This document shows positions 23,955-33,755 of a stretch of DNA of 64,000 nt, one piece after another (position 1 is the first letter of the stretch; every line of letters starts with the position of its first letter). The notes below the pieces were generated by a model. It made no database searches. It was given only the letters and a program-made list of their open reading frames with translations, and was not told the origin of the DNA. This DNA is from Winslowiella arboricola (GTDB lineage Bacteria; Pseudomonadota; Gammaproteobacteria; Enterobacterales; Enterobacteriaceae): contig NZ_JAODIM010000043.1 of assembly GCF_025527015.1 (NCBI RefSeq), positions 1-64,000 of the forward strand, read 5' to 3'. The position numbers and the translations under genes were made by a program.

Positions 23955-24047
23955 TCACACATACATTATCCATGCGACGGCCACCAGCAGCCAGAAGATG
24001 GCGCAACAGATAAACACCAGACTCCATGCGGCGCGTTTTGTAAGCAT
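23955..24047 (-). CDS. Small YmiA-like single-span membrane protein (30 aa)
   Basis: A 31-codon frame on the minus strand begins MLTKRAAWSLVFICCAIFWL and ends in a hydrophobic stretch, AVAWIMYV. GGGAG lies six bases before the ATG. The pattern of a basic start, an Ala-Trp pair and a Phe-Trp helix resembles the C-terminal half of E. coli YmiA (KAWLAVFLGSALFWVVVALL). It would be one transmembrane helix in the inner membrane. Function of the family is unknown. Confidence 0.55.
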   Translation of the reverse strand: MLTKRAAWSLVFICCAIFWLLVAVAWIMYV

Positions 24048-24490
24048 GACATTCTCCCTATTTTTTAGTCGATATTTTCATCCGCAGCATAGCGGGCCAG
24101 CGCTGAGCTAACTGCGGCCTTTCTATGGATAACGGCTGAAACCCACCGAACTTAAGTGTTTTTTGCAAAAAATCGCAAAAAAATGATAATGCGGGTCTCT
24201 CCGGCCTGGAAATAATGACTAAAAATGGACTGGAGTGGGGGTTGATCAATGTCTTAGTTAGTTACCCTGTCTGTTTATATGTTTAAATCGACTAACCCCG
24301 CTCATCCTGGTTTGTTAAATTATTCTGATAATTAGTATGGCATGCATTATCTGCTGTCGCCATTTACGCACTTAAACATTATGACAACACATCTTAAATA
24401 GACTTTAATCTCTTTTACCATTCAGGCGTGGTTTAATTTGGGTCTGCTTAAATAACAGCAAGATTAAAAGCAGGAATTACCGATTCAATT
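24048..24490. promoter_or_regulatory. Upstream region of the virK-like gene
   Basis: No gene is seen in these 440 bases. At 24430-24446 GGTTTA and GGTCTG are spaced by five bases, a partial match to the PhoP direct repeat ((T/G)GTTTA-N5-(T/G)GTTTA). virK/ybjX genes are PhoP-controlled in Salmonella and relatives. A TGTTTA pair at 24272-24285 has the wrong spacing. The assignment is weak. Confidence 0.3.
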
Positions 24491-25435
24491 ATGTCGCAAT
24501 CAACTCTGGCGTACGGATTTTCCGCGCCTGCCACTGGCCTTAAGCTTTTTTCGTCCCTGATCAATGGTGAGCTGAAACCGGGCATGGCCTGGAGCAGGGG
24601 CGCTTATCGCGTTAAATATATGCTACGTGCATTGTCAGCACCGCTATTAAGTTATTCATTGCTGAATTGTCTGGCGCAGAATGCGCGGCTGGCGATGATC
24701 CTGCGGGCGCAGCCATCCTTACCGGCTAAACTTTACCGGCCATATCTTGCAGCCAACTTTGATCATCAGACGGTGTTGACGGCGCTCAGTCAGCACTATT
24801 TTCTGCTGGAAAAGCATCTGCCTGCCATGCTGTTTGAAAGTTATTTAACCGCTACGGGGGCAACGCTGGCGGTGCTGGAAGGCAAAAATGGCGAGCATTA
24901 TCGGATTAAGTTGCTGACAATGGATCAACTCGATAAAGAAGGTGAGGCGACGCTGTTGTTTGAGAGCCCAAATGGTGAGCGGCTGGCAATTATTACTTTC
25001 AGCGTATTTAACTGGCAGAACCGGCGAACACTGTTTATCGGCGGCGTTCAAGGGGCGCGTCCGGAGACACCACATGAAGCAATTCAGGGTGCAAGCAAAG
25101 GCTGTCACGGCCTGTTTCCTAAACGCTTACTGATTGAAGCACTCTGTCACCTGGCATCGCATCTGGCGGTGGAACAGATACTGGCAGCCGGAAATCAGAC
25201 CCATATCTATCAACACTGGCGCTATCGCCATAAGAAAAAGCGCCAGCTGTTTGCGGATTATGATGAGTTCTGGCTGTCGCTCCATGGCCGGCTGACGGAT
25301 GATAACCATTTCCTGTTACCTGCAAGCATCGGGCGTAAATCACTGGACGATATTGCCAGTAAAAAGCGTGCCGAATATCGTCGCCGCTATGCGTTAATGG
25401 ATAATCTGGCGGAACAGCTGGAAACGCATTTCTGA
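24491..25435 (+). CDS. VirK/YbjX family protein (DUF535)
   Basis: The 314-residue product matches the VirK/YbjX family. It has YRPYLAANFDHQTVLTALSQHY near residue 80 (read in two pieces), the GEATLLFESPNGERLAIITF core, LFIGGVQGARPE, KGCHGLFPKRLLIEAL and the DYDEFWLSLHG end. Relatives in Shigella, Salmonella and Yersinia are linked to virulence, resistance to host peptides and membrane changes under PhoPQ, but the molecular activity is not known. It is cytosolic by sequence, with no signal peptide. Confidence 0.85.
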   Translation: MSQSTLAYGFSAPATGLKLFSSLINGELKPGMAWSRGAYRVKYMLRALSAPLLSYSLLNCLAQNARLAMILRAQPSLPAKLYRPYLAANFDHQTVLTALSQHYFLLEKHLPAMLFESYLTATGATLAVLEGKNGEHYRIKLLTMDQLDKEGEATLLFESPNGERLAIITFSVFNWQNRRTLFIGGVQGARPETPHEAIQGASKGCHGLFPKRLLIEALCHLASHLAVEQILAAGNQTHIYQHWRYRHKKKRQLFADYDEFWLSLHGRLTDDNHFLLPASIGRKSLDDIASKKRAEYRRRYALMDNLAEQLETHF

Positions 25436-25507
25436 TTATTCGCTGTCCATCATCAGAATTGAGGATTAATATACTGATTATTCAATAAGTAATCAGGAGA
25501 TGTTGTT

Positions 25508-25960
25508 ATGTTAAGGGAGATGCAGCCAGCGGAATTTGCCGTCTGGCAACAACTGTTTATCGAGGAGTATGCCGGGGATCTGCGCGCTAACTCTGGCTAC
25601 AGCGATCTGTTTGCCCGCCAGCGCGCGCAGCAGACCCTCGATAATTATCTGGAGCAGGGACTGGAAACCGCGCGGCAGGTGTTGCTGTGTATTGAAGCGC
25701 AGCAGCAGGTCGTCGGTTATTTGTGGTATCAGCGTGATGAGCAGAGTGCATACATTCAGGATTTTCTGGTGCTGCCAGCCTTTCGCGGTGCAGGCTATGG
25801 CCGGCAGGCGTTGCGCGATCTTGAGGTGTCGTTGCAGCAGCAGGGAGTGGTGGAAATCCGGTTACGTGTGGCGGCAAATAACCCCCGTGCGAAGGCGCTA
25901 TATGAAGCCTGTCAGTTCCAGATTACCGGCTATAATATGAGCCGAATGCTGACTAAATAA
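25508..25960 (+). CDS. GNAT family N-acetyltransferase
   Basis: The 150-residue product has the GNAT fold. Strands lead to VVGYLWYQRDEQSAYIQDFL, then the acetyl-CoA loop VLPAFRGAGYGRQAL (an R/Q-x-x-G-x-G/A type motif), and the motif-B region NNPRAKALYEACQF near the end. A good ribosome site (CAGGAG) precedes the ATG. The substrate is not evident. Neighbours give no clue; it is 72 bases after the virK-like gene on the same strand. Confidence 0.88.
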   Translation: MLREMQPAEFAVWQQLFIEEYAGDLRANSGYSDLFARQRAQQTLDNYLEQGLETARQVLLCIEAQQQVVGYLWYQRDEQSAYIQDFLVLPAFRGAGYGRQALRDLEVSLQQQGVVEIRLRVAANNPRAKALYEACQFQITGYNMSRMLTK

Positions 25961-26068
25961 TTAACCAACAATAATGAAATGTACCAGGCGGGCTAAAACT
26001 TCGAGGAGTAGCAGGCTGCCAGTAAATAATAATACCAATGTCAGAATAAATTGCATACGCGCATCCAT
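25961..26068 (-). CDS. Possible 35-aa membrane peptide
   Basis: A minus-strand frame begins MDARMQFILTLVLLFTGSLL, continues LLEVLARLVHF and ends IIVG, with one clear hydrophobic helix. It fills the gap between the GNAT gene and pphA. The ribosome site is poor for the first ATG; the second Met (residue 5) has GGA at a better distance. It may be a real small membrane protein of the kind common near yebV/yebW, or chance. Confidence 0.3.
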   Translation of the reverse strand: MDARMQFILTLVLLFTGSLLLLEVLARLVHFIIVG

Positions 26069-26171
26069 TATTACTGAAACCTTCTGCTGTATACCTGCGA
26101 TTGCTATACTTTAAGTGCATTCACTTAAACGGAGCATCAATATCGCAGATATTGCTGTATGGGTTGTTGTC

Positions 26172-26819
26172 ATGATGTATCAGTATCTTAATGGTGAAAA
26201 CTGGCGACATATTTATATTGTTGGCGATCTGCACGGCTGCCGGGGGCTGTTAGATCAACAGTTAATCGCAAATCACTTCGACACGGAGCAGGATTTACTG
26301 GTTTCTGTCGGCGATATGATTGATCGCGGGCCGGACAGTCTGGCTTGCCTGGCATTGTTAAATGAGCCATGGTTCCGTTGCGTGCTGGGAAATCATGAGG
26401 CGATGGCGCTGGCGGCGATAACCACTGGCGAACGCGACCTGTGGGAAATGAATGGTGGCAACTGGTTCTACCGGCTGAGTGGTGCCGCACTGGTGACGGC
26501 GCGGCATGCATTGAACCAGTGTCGCGATTTACCGCTGATCCTGCATCTGACGCTGGAAGATCGCATAGCGGTGGTGGCCCATGCCGACTATCCCGCAGAG
26601 CATTACGCCTGGGAGCAGCAGGTTGATGCGGATAAAGTGGTCTGGAGTCGTGACCGCATCAATCAGTTGCAGCGCGGCAGAGGGGCGGTTATCAGCGGCG
26701 CCGATGATTTCTACTTTGGTCATACGCCGCTAAAAAATCCGTTACATGCGTGGAACCAGCACTTTATTGATACCGGCGCGGTATTCGGTAACCGGTTAAC
26801 CCTGGTACAGTTGCAGTAA
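26172..26819 (+). CDS. pphA: Serine/threonine protein phosphatase PphA
   Basis: PphA (PrpA) is a lambda-type metallophosphatase linked in E. coli to signalling of protein misfolding. The start is set at the tandem ATGs at 26172/26175 (MMYQYLNGENWRHIYIVGDL); upstream codons are out of family. Metal-binding motifs are all present: GDLHGC, GDMIDRG, GNHE, a later His in AVVAHADYP, and GADDFYFGHTPL. The end, HFIDTGAVFGNRLTLVQLQ, matches E. coli closely. It faces rsmF; E. coli has yebV and yebW between them, absent here. Confidence 0.93.
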   Translation: MMYQYLNGENWRHIYIVGDLHGCRGLLDQQLIANHFDTEQDLLVSVGDMIDRGPDSLACLALLNEPWFRCVLGNHEAMALAAITTGERDLWEMNGGNWFYRLSGAALVTARHALNQCRDLPLILHLTLEDRIAVVAHADYPAEHYAWEQQVDADKVVWSRDRINQLQRGRGAVISGADDFYFGHTPLKNPLHAWNQHFIDTGAVFGNRLTLVQLQ

Positions 26820-26827
26820 TTGTCAGA

Positions 26828-26849
26828 CGGGAGCCGTTACCGGCTCCCG
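26828..26849. terminator. Perfect hairpin between pphA and rsmF
   Basis: CGGGAGCCG (26828-26836) and CGGCTCCCG (26841-26849) enclose TTAC. The genes converge here. There is no T-run, so termination efficiency is uncertain. A near copy (GGAGCCG-TTAT-CGGCTCC) is at 36970-36987. Confidence 0.6.
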
Positions 26850-26853
26850 CTGC

Positions 26854-28290
26854 TCATGCCTTAAAGAGTTTCCCATCGCGCACCAGATCGCGCGGGTAAT
26901 TGTTCTTCAGCCGGTTACTGACTTTCTTCGCCAGTCCAATGGGTTGTTGCTTCCAGGTGACAATCACTTCATCACGCGGTAATTCAGCTTCCGGATAGAT
27001 GTCGCGACCGCGATACCACTCTTCGGCTTCATCCTCTGTCAGCCCGACACTGTTAGCCGCCGTCGGACGCGCCAGCGCAACGGTGGCTTCATGCTGCCAG
27101 CGATAGCCTTTCGGGAAGGTTTCCGCCAGCTTCAGACCAATACGCGAAAAACGCACGCGGCCAAGTAACGGTTCAATTTCGGTCGGGAACAGCCACAACT
27201 CTTTATCGCGCTGCCACAACGCCAGCGAGCTGTCCCACTGCAGCCCGGATTTATTGGCTGCCGCCATCACTTCTTCAGTTAGCTTGCGGCTGAGCGGCGA
27301 GAAGGGCAGTTTACCGACTTTATAGCCAGGCTTGGCCATCGCCGGTACTGAGTCGGTTTTGCGCAGGCGCGCCACAAAGAACCCTTCACTGTCGAACAGT
27401 TGCGGAAAGACGTGCAGATATCCTTCCGCGGTCAGCGCCTGATCGGCGCCCGCAAACAGGCCGTTTAGCGGCAGCACTTCAACGGCATCGGGATAGCGAT
27501 CCCGCAACCAGGCTACCACCTGCTGATTCTCTGTCTGGTTTAGCGTGCAGGTGGAGTAAATTAGCGTGCCGCCCGGCTTCAGCGCATGGAAGGCGCTGTC
27601 AATCAGGTCGCACTGGGTAGCGGCAATCTGTTGTGTACTCTCTGGCGACCAGTTACGCAGCGCATCGGCATCTTTACGGATAACGCCTTCGCCGGAACAG
27701 GGTGCATCAAGCAGGATGGCATCGAAGCACTCCGGCAGCGCCGGACCAAATACCCGGCCGTCAAAATGGGTCATGGCGGTATTACTGACGCCGCAGCGGC
27801 TGAGATTGGCATGCAGCACTTTGACGCGGCTGGCGGAATATTCATTGGCCAGAATCGCGCCCTGATTATTCATGCGCGCAGCCATCTGGGTAGTCTTGGA
27901 GCCGGGGGCTGCGGCGACATCCATCACTCGCTGTGGTTGCGGCACTGAATCGAACAGCGCACTCACCGGCAGCATCGAACTGGCTTCCTGAATATAAAAC
28001 AGGCCGCTGAGATGTTCGGCGGTGCTGCCGAGCGGCAGGGTATCGGCGTCATCACGCGTGATCCAGAATCCCTCTTCACACCAGAGAATCGGCGTCAGCG
28101 CCCAGTTATAGGGCGCCACTTGCAGGAGAAAATCCGCCACGCTGATCTTTAGCGTATTTACCCGCAGGCTGCGACGCAGCGGCTGCTGGCTGATAGCGAT
28201 AAAGGCATCAAAGTCAGCGCTGTCAGGCAGCATGTCGCGCATGACAGAGAGAAAGGATTCAGGAAAATAGACGCGGGAAGAGTGAGCCAC
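26854..28290 (-). CDS. rsmF: 16S rRNA m5C1407 methyltransferase RsmF
   Basis: RsmF methylates C1407 of 16S rRNA in the 30S subunit. The 478-residue product has [14 protein letters not shown], the SAM-binding [19 protein letters not shown], the catalytic pair in [13 protein letters not shown] and [12 protein letters not shown], and a C-terminal extension of about 170 residues ending [19 protein letters not shown], which carries the PUA-like domain. Length equals the E. coli protein. It follows letB by 83 bases on the same strand, as yebU follows yebT in E. coli. Confidence 0.96.
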   Translation of the reverse strand: MAHSSRVYFPESFLSVMRDMLPDSADFDAFIAISQQPLRRSLRVNTLKISVADFLLQVAPYNWALTPILWCEEGFWITRDDADTLPLGSTAEHLSGLFYIQEASSMLPVSALFDSVPQPQRVMDVAAAPGSKTTQMAARMNNQGAILANEYSASRVKVLHANLSRCGVSNTAMTHFDGRVFGPALPECFDAILLDAPCSGEGVIRKDADALRNWSPESTQQIAATQCDLIDSAFHALKPGGTLIYSTCTLNQTENQQVVAWLRDRYPDAVEVLPLNGLFAGADQALTAEGYLHVFPQLFDSEGFFVARLRKTDSVPAMAKPGYKVGKLPFSPLSRKLTEEVMAAANKSGLQWDSSLALWQRDKELWLFPTEIEPLLGRVRFSRIGLKLAETFPKGYRWQHEATVALARPTAANSVGLTEDEAEEWYRGRDIYPEAELPRDEVIVTWKQQPIGLAKKVSNRLKNNYPRDLVRDGKLFKA

Positions 28291-28373
28291 TGAAGGGTTC
28301 CGTTACAAAAAGTGAAGCCGGGAGTTTATCACACGAAAAAGCTGCGGGCGACGCGCGCCGCCCGCAATCAGGG

Positions 28374-31001
28374 TCAGCGTGGGATCGCCGTTCCCCATGT
28401 ACGCCACTCTTTTGGTTCTTCATCAAGCAGCAGGAAATGCTTGTTGGAGGTCGCCTGTGGCGCCAGCGGCACCGTCGGCGGCGTGGCAAACTGAATGCCA
28501 CCGCGAATAAACTGCTGGAAAGTACCGGTTTTCACCACGCCACCAATCAGACCGAACTCCAGGTTGTAGCCGGAAGCCAGCCAGAATACCGAGTTATTCC
28601 GCACCAGATGCTGGTATTTCTTGCTGATACGCAGTGTGACCTGCACGCGATCCGCCATGCTGCCTAACGAGGTGCCGGTTACTGTGCCGACCTCAATACC
28701 ACGGAACAGCACCGGTGTGCCGACGGTCAGTGAACCACCCTCAGGGGTATCAACCACCACACTGAGGCCATCAAGATAGCGCGAGTCGGTAATGGTCGAT
28801 TCCTGTAACTCAAAGCGGCGCGCGGCGCGGCCTTTACCCGGGTCGACGTTGATATAGGGCTGCAACAGCGTTTCCAGATGGTTGACGCCAGTGGCGGAAA
28901 TTTCCGGTGATACCACCGAGAAACGGCTGTCTGCGCGGGCAAAATCGTTAACATATTCCGGATAGAGTACCGCTTTAGCGATGACCTGGTTTTTATCCGG
29001 GCTCAGCGCCAGTGATTCAACCTGGCCGACATTAATGCCGAGATAACGGATTGGCATACCGGCTGACAGCTTGCTGGCGTCAAAGGTATGCAGCGCAATC
29101 TGGCTGCCAACCGCGCGTGCGGCGGTTTCCGAGGCGTACAACACCCGTTTCTGATCACGGCTAATACCGGCGCCACTGAGGTTATCAAAGCTGATCGCCC
29201 CTTTTAAGGCTCGATTAAGCGGCGAAGCCTGTACCGTCAGTCCGCTGCCATTCAACTGTACCCGCGCACCGCCTTCCGCCCAGAACACGCTATTGTCGCT
29301 GAGCAATTTGCGGTATTCCGGTTTGATATGCACCGCCACATCAAATTCATTGGCTTTAGGTATCACATCAACAATCTCACCTACCTGGAATTTGCGATAC
29401 AGCACCACTGAACCCGCCTGAATATCCGGAAGGCTGTTGGCGGTCAGCATTACGGTAGTCGGTGGACGATCGCTGGTAATGCCTTCCTCGGCTTTTTCGC
29501 TATCGGCATACAGCGGATAGTGAGTTTTCACGCTGCCCTTACTTCCCGGGTCCAGTCGGATGCCGCCATCCACCCATTCGCGGGCGCTGGCGCCCAGGAC
29601 CTGCATGCCGTCGATACCGAGTTTGACATTCAGGCGACTGTTGATAATAAATTTGCTGTCGCCATGCACCAGCTGACGATATTCCGGGGCGATAGCCACT
29701 TCAAAGTTAACCCCTTTAGCATCCAGCTTGCGGCCGATGACCTGACCAATTTTCATACCGTGCAACACAATCGGCTGGCCGCCATCAATACCGTAGCTTT
29801 CCGGCGCGTTCAGTTTCAGCGTCAGCACATCCGGCTGTTGTAACAGTGACTGATTGCTTTCCAGTACCTGGAAGTGGTCCTGCGGCTCGCCTTCACCCGG
29901 AATCAGTTCCAGCGTATTGCCGGTCAGCAGGCTGCTGAGACTGGTATCGGTCAGGCTGACCTTCGGACTGCGCATTTCAATGCGCGTGCCCTGACGCATC
30001 AGACCGACCACTGAAGGATCGACCGTCAGCTCACCGCTGACTTTGCCGCCCTGTTGCAGGGTCATGGCGGTCAGGGTGCCGACTTCCAGCCCCTGATACA
30101 TCAGCGGCGTGGAGCCTTGCTTCAGGTTTTTGCCATTGGGTAAATCCAGGCCAATCACCACGCCGCGCTGGCTGTGCGCCAGATCGGGATAGAGCCTGTA
30201 GTTCTCTTCTGAAGATGCCTGCCCGGAGGCGCCCGGTGAGTCAAAGGCGATCGCGCCATTCACCAACGCCGCCAGGCTTTCCAGCTGCACTTTGGCGCCG
30301 CTGAGGCCGACATCGGCTTTCATTCCGGAGACGTTCCAGAAACGGCTCTGTTTTTTCACCAGATTGGTAAAGCGGCGTTCAATCAGCACATCGACTGTTA
30401 CGCCCTGGTTATTCGGGTTAATGCTGTAGTCATAAACGCGGCCGACCGGAATTTTGCGGTAATAGACCAGCGAACCTGTATTCAGTGCGCCAAGATCCGG
30501 GGTTTGCAGATGAATCAGCATCTCGCCGGTATTAACACGGTATTTCGGCTGGGTATCCAGCGCGGCGAAGTTCTCGCGCGGTTCACCTTTGCCCGGCATC
30601 ATGCCGATATAGTTACCGCCAACCAGCGCATCAAGGCCGGATACCCCGGCCAGTGACGCTTTCGGCGTGACCAGCCAGAATTGCGTATCCTGTCGCAACG
30701 CATCTTTCATATCGCTTTTGATACTGGCTTTGATCTTGATGGTGCGCAGATCGTCCGTCATGCTGATGCCCTGCACCAGTCCCACCTCGACTCCCTGATA
30801 GCGAATCGGCGTTCTGCCGGGCACAATGCCGTCCGCTGATACGAAATCGATAGTGATGGTGGTGCCACGCTCCTGATAGTTAGTCCAGAGCAGCCAGCAG
30901 GCAATAAGCAGCGCGATTAAAGGCAGAAGCCAGAAGGGCGATATGCGGCGCTTAGTCCTGACCTGGGCTTTAGTCGGTATAATCGGCGTTTCCTGTTGCA
31001 T
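28374..31001 (-). CDS. letB: Lipid transport tunnel protein LetB (seven MCE domains)
   Basis: LetB (YebT) spans the periplasm as a stack of seven MCE rings and moves lipids between the membranes. The start at 31001 ([19 protein letters not shown]) is chosen to match E. coli MSQETP; a Met two codons earlier is possible. One N-terminal helix ([20 protein letters not shown]) anchors it. Seven MCE repeats follow, each with a YxGxxVG-type strand ([76 protein letters not shown]). The product is 875 residues. It overlaps letA by 32 bases. Confidence 0.96.
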   Translation of the reverse strand: MQQETPIIPTKAQVRTKRRISPFWLLPLIALLIACWLLWTNYQERGTTITIDFVSADGIVPGRTPIRYQGVEVGLVQGISMTDDLRTIKIKASIKSDMKDALRQDTQFWLVTPKASLAGVSGLDALVGGNYIGMMPGKGEPRENFAALDTQPKYRVNTGEMLIHLQTPDLGALNTGSLVYYRKIPVGRVYDYSINPNNQGVTVDVLIERRFTNLVKKQSRFWNVSGMKADVGLSGAKVQLESLAALVNGAIAFDSPGASGQASSEENYRLYPDLAHSQRGVVIGLDLPNGKNLKQGSTPLMYQGLEVGTLTAMTLQQGGKVSGELTVDPSVVGLMRQGTRIEMRSPKVSLTDTSLSSLLTGNTLELIPGEGEPQDHFQVLESNQSLLQQPDVLTLKLNAPESYGIDGGQPIVLHGMKIGQVIGRKLDAKGVNFEVAIAPEYRQLVHGDSKFIINSRLNVKLGIDGMQVLGASAREWVDGGIRLDPGSKGSVKTHYPLYADSEKAEEGITSDRPPTTVMLTANSLPDIQAGSVVLYRKFQVGEIVDVIPKANEFDVAVHIKPEYRKLLSDNSVFWAEGGARVQLNGSGLTVQASPLNRALKGAISFDNLSGAGISRDQKRVLYASETAARAVGSQIALHTFDASKLSAGMPIRYLGINVGQVESLALSPDKNQVIAKAVLYPEYVNDFARADSRFSVVSPEISATGVNHLETLLQPYINVDPGKGRAARRFELQESTITDSRYLDGLSVVVDTPEGGSLTVGTPVLFRGIEVGTVTGTSLGSMADRVQVTLRISKKYQHLVRNNSVFWLASGYNLEFGLIGGVVKTGTFQQFIRGGIQFATPPTVPLAPQATSNKHFLLLDEEPKEWRTWGTAIPR

Positions 31002-32214
31002 GTGCATCCCAAAGTAAACGGCTATCCAGCCACTCGACGGCAAGAATAGTGAGAACAACCGCCGAGCCAAAATAGAAGGCTGCCGGTCCCATAGTAAAAG
31101 CTAACAGTTGATCGCGATTAACCAGTGACATGGTCAACGCAATCACGAACAGATCGAGCATCGACCAGCGCCCGACCCAGGTAACGACACGTAATAAGCG
31201 TATGCGGGTCTTCAGACCCTGCTGGCACTTGAAATGGATGCTGAGCAGTAACGTCAGCAGCACAATTACTTTGGTAAAAGGCACCAGAATACTGGCGATA
31301 AATACTACCGCTGCTACCGGGATATTGCCGGAAGCCAGAGAAAGAATACCGGAAAAGATAGTGTCTTCCTGGCGCGAGCCATTGAGATAAATGATCGATA
31401 TCGGCAGCAGATTGGCGGGCAGCAGCAACACGATCGACGCAATCAGCGCCGCCCAGGATTTTTGCAGGCTATGGCGGCGGCGCAGACGCAGCGGCGTATG
31501 GCAACGCGGGCAGCGGCCGCGCTCATCGGCGGAGCCAGTATGATGGCAGTTGAGGCAGACCTGCAAACTGTGATCGGCGACCAGCGCCTGCGGCTGCGGA
31601 TAGAAGCGCTGCCACAGCTGTTCGACATTCAGATGAATCAGCGTCACCAGGCTCAACAGGGTTAACGCCAGATAGGCCACCAGCCCCGCGCCAGGTTGCA
31701 GATCGGCATAATCCTGCACCTTAATGCAGGCGACGGCGATACCCACCAGGTAGATATCCAGCATCACCCACTCTTTCAGGCGATCCAGCATCAGCAGCAC
31801 CGGGCGCAGGTTCATGCCGAGGCGCTGACCAAAAAACAGATAGATAATCGAGGCGACCAGGGTCACTGGCGCGCCTATCGTGCAGAACGCCACCATCGAC
31901 GCGCTAATCACATTACCCTGTTCCGCCATTTGCAGAATGCCACCGGCAAGACTGGCGCTGATATTGGTGCCCAGCAGACGGATATCCACCAGCGACTGAC
32001 CAAAGGCAAAGGGCATCAACAGGATCATGGTGATGGCCATCGCCGTTAAGCGCGTCATTGACCAGTCACGACCGTTAAGAATTTTTGCATTACAGCGCGG
32101 ACAGTGCGCCGACTGAGAGGATTTCACATCTGGTAAGGAAAAAAGGGTATCGCATTGCGGACAACGCTGATAACGTTCTTGGGGCAGAGCATGGCTGATA
32201 GCGAGTATTTTCAT
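30970..32214 (-). CDS. letA: LetA inner-membrane partner of LetB (PqiA family)
   Basis: The 414-residue product has two PqiA-type halves, each preceded by a zinc ribbon: [11 protein letters not shown] with CPRCNA, and CLNCHHTG with CPRCHT. About eight hydrophobic helices follow these. It sits in the inner membrane and hands lipids to or from LetB. The conserved [20 protein letters not shown] and [21 protein letters not shown] stretches match E. coli YebS. It starts the letA-letB-rsmF operon; msrC diverges from it across 232 bases. Confidence 0.96.
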   Translation of the reverse strand: MKILAISHALPQERYQRCPQCDTLFSLPDVKSSQSAHCPRCNAKILNGRDWSMTRLTAMAITMILLMPFAFGQSLVDIRLLGTNISASLAGGILQMAEQGNVISASMVAFCTIGAPVTLVASIIYLFFGQRLGMNLRPVLLMLDRLKEWVMLDIYLVGIAVACIKVQDYADLQPGAGLVAYLALTLLSLVTLIHLNVEQLWQRFYPQPQALVADHSLQVCLNCHHTGSADERGRCPRCHTPLRLRRRHSLQKSWAALIASIVLLLPANLLPISIIYLNGSRQEDTIFSGILSLASGNIPVAAVVFIASILVPFTKVIVLLTLLLSIHFKCQQGLKTRIRLLRVVTWVGRWSMLDLFVIALTMSLVNRDQLLAFTMGPAAFYFGSAVVLTILAVEWLDSRLLWDAHATGNADYTD

Positions 32215-32446
32215 ATTATGATGATGCGTTGCCCATGTAATGCAAATAATAAGCAGAAAATGTTATCAGTCACCGCAGTGTTAAATGGCTTGGCAATAAT
32301 AAATTGTTCTGCAAACAGGTCCACAAGATCCTAAGGTTATCTGAACTGACAGCATGATTCATCTTGTCGGCCTGGGCAAATAATGCTTATTTTACGAGTG
32401 ATACGCAAAAATGGTGCCGCTCAATAGTTTTTACAATGGTTAATAA

Positions 32447-32947
32447 ATGAACAAACAAGAATTTTATGCGGACCTGAACCGTGATTTGCGCGCATTAATT
32501 GCTGGTGAGAGCAGTTTTCTTGCTGTAATGGGCAATTGTAGCGCGCTTTTGTATGAACGTCTTGATGGCGTTAACTGGGCAGGGTTTTATTTGCTCACGG
32601 AAGAGAACACGCTGGTACTGGGTCCGTTTCAGGGCAAAATCGCCTGTGTGCGCATTCCTGTCGGGAAGGGCGTATGCGGCACGGCAGTCGCGGATAATCA
32701 GGTGCAGCGTGTTGACGATGTGCATGCGTTTCCGGGTCATATCGCCTGTGACGCCACCAGTAATGCTGAAATTGTGCTGCCGCTGGTGGTAAATGGCGAA
32801 GTTATCGGCGTACTTGATATCGACAGCACGGTTTATAACCGTTTCGATAGCATCGACGAAATTGGCCTGAAAACCCTTACTGACGGGCTGTGCGAGGTCC
32901 TTGCGGACACTGATGTGAAAAAATTTATTCACATGAAACGCACCTAA
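32447..32947 (+). CDS. msrC: Free methionine-(R)-sulfoxide reductase MsrC
   Basis: MsrC reduces free methionine-R-sulfoxide in the cytosol. The 166-residue GAF-domain protein has WAGFYLL, the active-site segment IACVRIPVGKGVCGTAV and HIACDATSNAEIVLPL. Cysteines 67, 77 and 101 keep the 10- and 24-residue spacing of the three catalytic cysteines of this family. The end VLDIDSTVYNRFDSIDEIGL is typical. It is followed by proQ in the same direction, as yebR is in E. coli. Confidence 0.95.
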   Translation: MNKQEFYADLNRDLRALIAGESSFLAVMGNCSALLYERLDGVNWAGFYLLTEENTLVLGPFQGKIACVRIPVGKGVCGTAVADNQVQRVDDVHAFPGHIACDATSNAEIVLPLVVNGEVIGVLDIDSTVYNRFDSIDEIGLKTLTDGLCEVLADTDVKKFIHMKRT

Positions 32948-33043
32948 AGCGCTGGATCACGTAGCAATTGCCGACTGGCTCATTATAATGTCGCCTGTTC
33001 ATGCCTGCGCTGGTTGGCAAACCCGTTGTAATCAGGAAATTTC

Positions 33044-33736
33044 ATGGAAAATCAACCTAAGTTGAATAGTAGTAAAGAAGTCATCGCCTTTTTGGCAGAG
33101 CGGTTCCCACAATGCTTTAGCGCCGAAGGCGAAGCACGCCCGCTCAAAATCGGTATCTTTCAGGATTTAGTCGATCGCGTGCAAGGCGAAATGGGTCTGA
33201 GCAAAACTCAGCTTCGTTCAGCATTGCGCCTGTACACCTCCAGCTGGCGTTACCTTTACGGTATTAAAGCTGGTGCAGCACGTGTCGATTTGGATGGCAA
33301 TGCCTGTGGTGTTCTTGATGAACAGCACGTAGAGCATGCGCGTAAGCAGCTTGAAGAAGCTAAAGCGCGTGTTCAGGCACAGCGCGAGGCGCAGCAGGCG
33401 AAGAGACGTGAAGCCGGTGAAGAGACCGCACCACGTCGTCCGCGTAAACCTGCGCCACGTAAACCCGTAGCAGAAGGGGAGCAGCCGCGTAAGGCGCGCC
33501 CGAAGGCGCCACGCCCTGCTCAGGAGCGTGCAGCATCTGCACCAGCAGCTGAAAGCCAACCGCGCACTCAACCCGTTACCGATACCTCAGCACTGCAAGT
33601 CGGCCAGAACATTAAAGTCAAAGCAGGTCAAAGTGCTATGGACGCCACTATTTTGGAAATTTCCAAAGATGGCGTTCGTGTGCAACTGGTTTCCGGCCTG
33701 GCAATGATCGTACGCGCAGAACATTTGCAGTTCTGA
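33044..33736 (+). CDS. proQ: RNA chaperone ProQ
   Basis: ProQ binds structured RNAs, small RNAs and mRNA 3' ends and affects osmoprotectant transporter ProP. The 230-residue product has the FinO-like N-terminal domain (about 1-120: [58 protein letters not shown]). A long basic Pro/Ala/Arg linker follows (about 121-178). The C-terminal Tudor-like domain covers about 180-230 ([20 protein letters not shown]). It is 19 bases before prc in the same order as in E. coli. Confidence 0.97.
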   Translation: MENQPKLNSSKEVIAFLAERFPQCFSAEGEARPLKIGIFQDLVDRVQGEMGLSKTQLRSALRLYTSSWRYLYGIKAGAARVDLDGNACGVLDEQHVEHARKQLEEAKARVQAQREAQQAKRREAGEETAPRRPRKPAPRKPVAEGEQPRKARPKAPRPAQERAASAPAAESQPRTQPVTDTSALQVGQNIKVKAGQSAMDATILEISKDGVRVQLVSGLAMIVRAEHLQF

Positions 33737-33755
33737 AACGGAGGCCAACCAGGGC

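Noticed and set aside
24272-24285. TGTTTA repeat as a PhoP box
   Set aside because: The copies start eight bases apart, not the eleven required.
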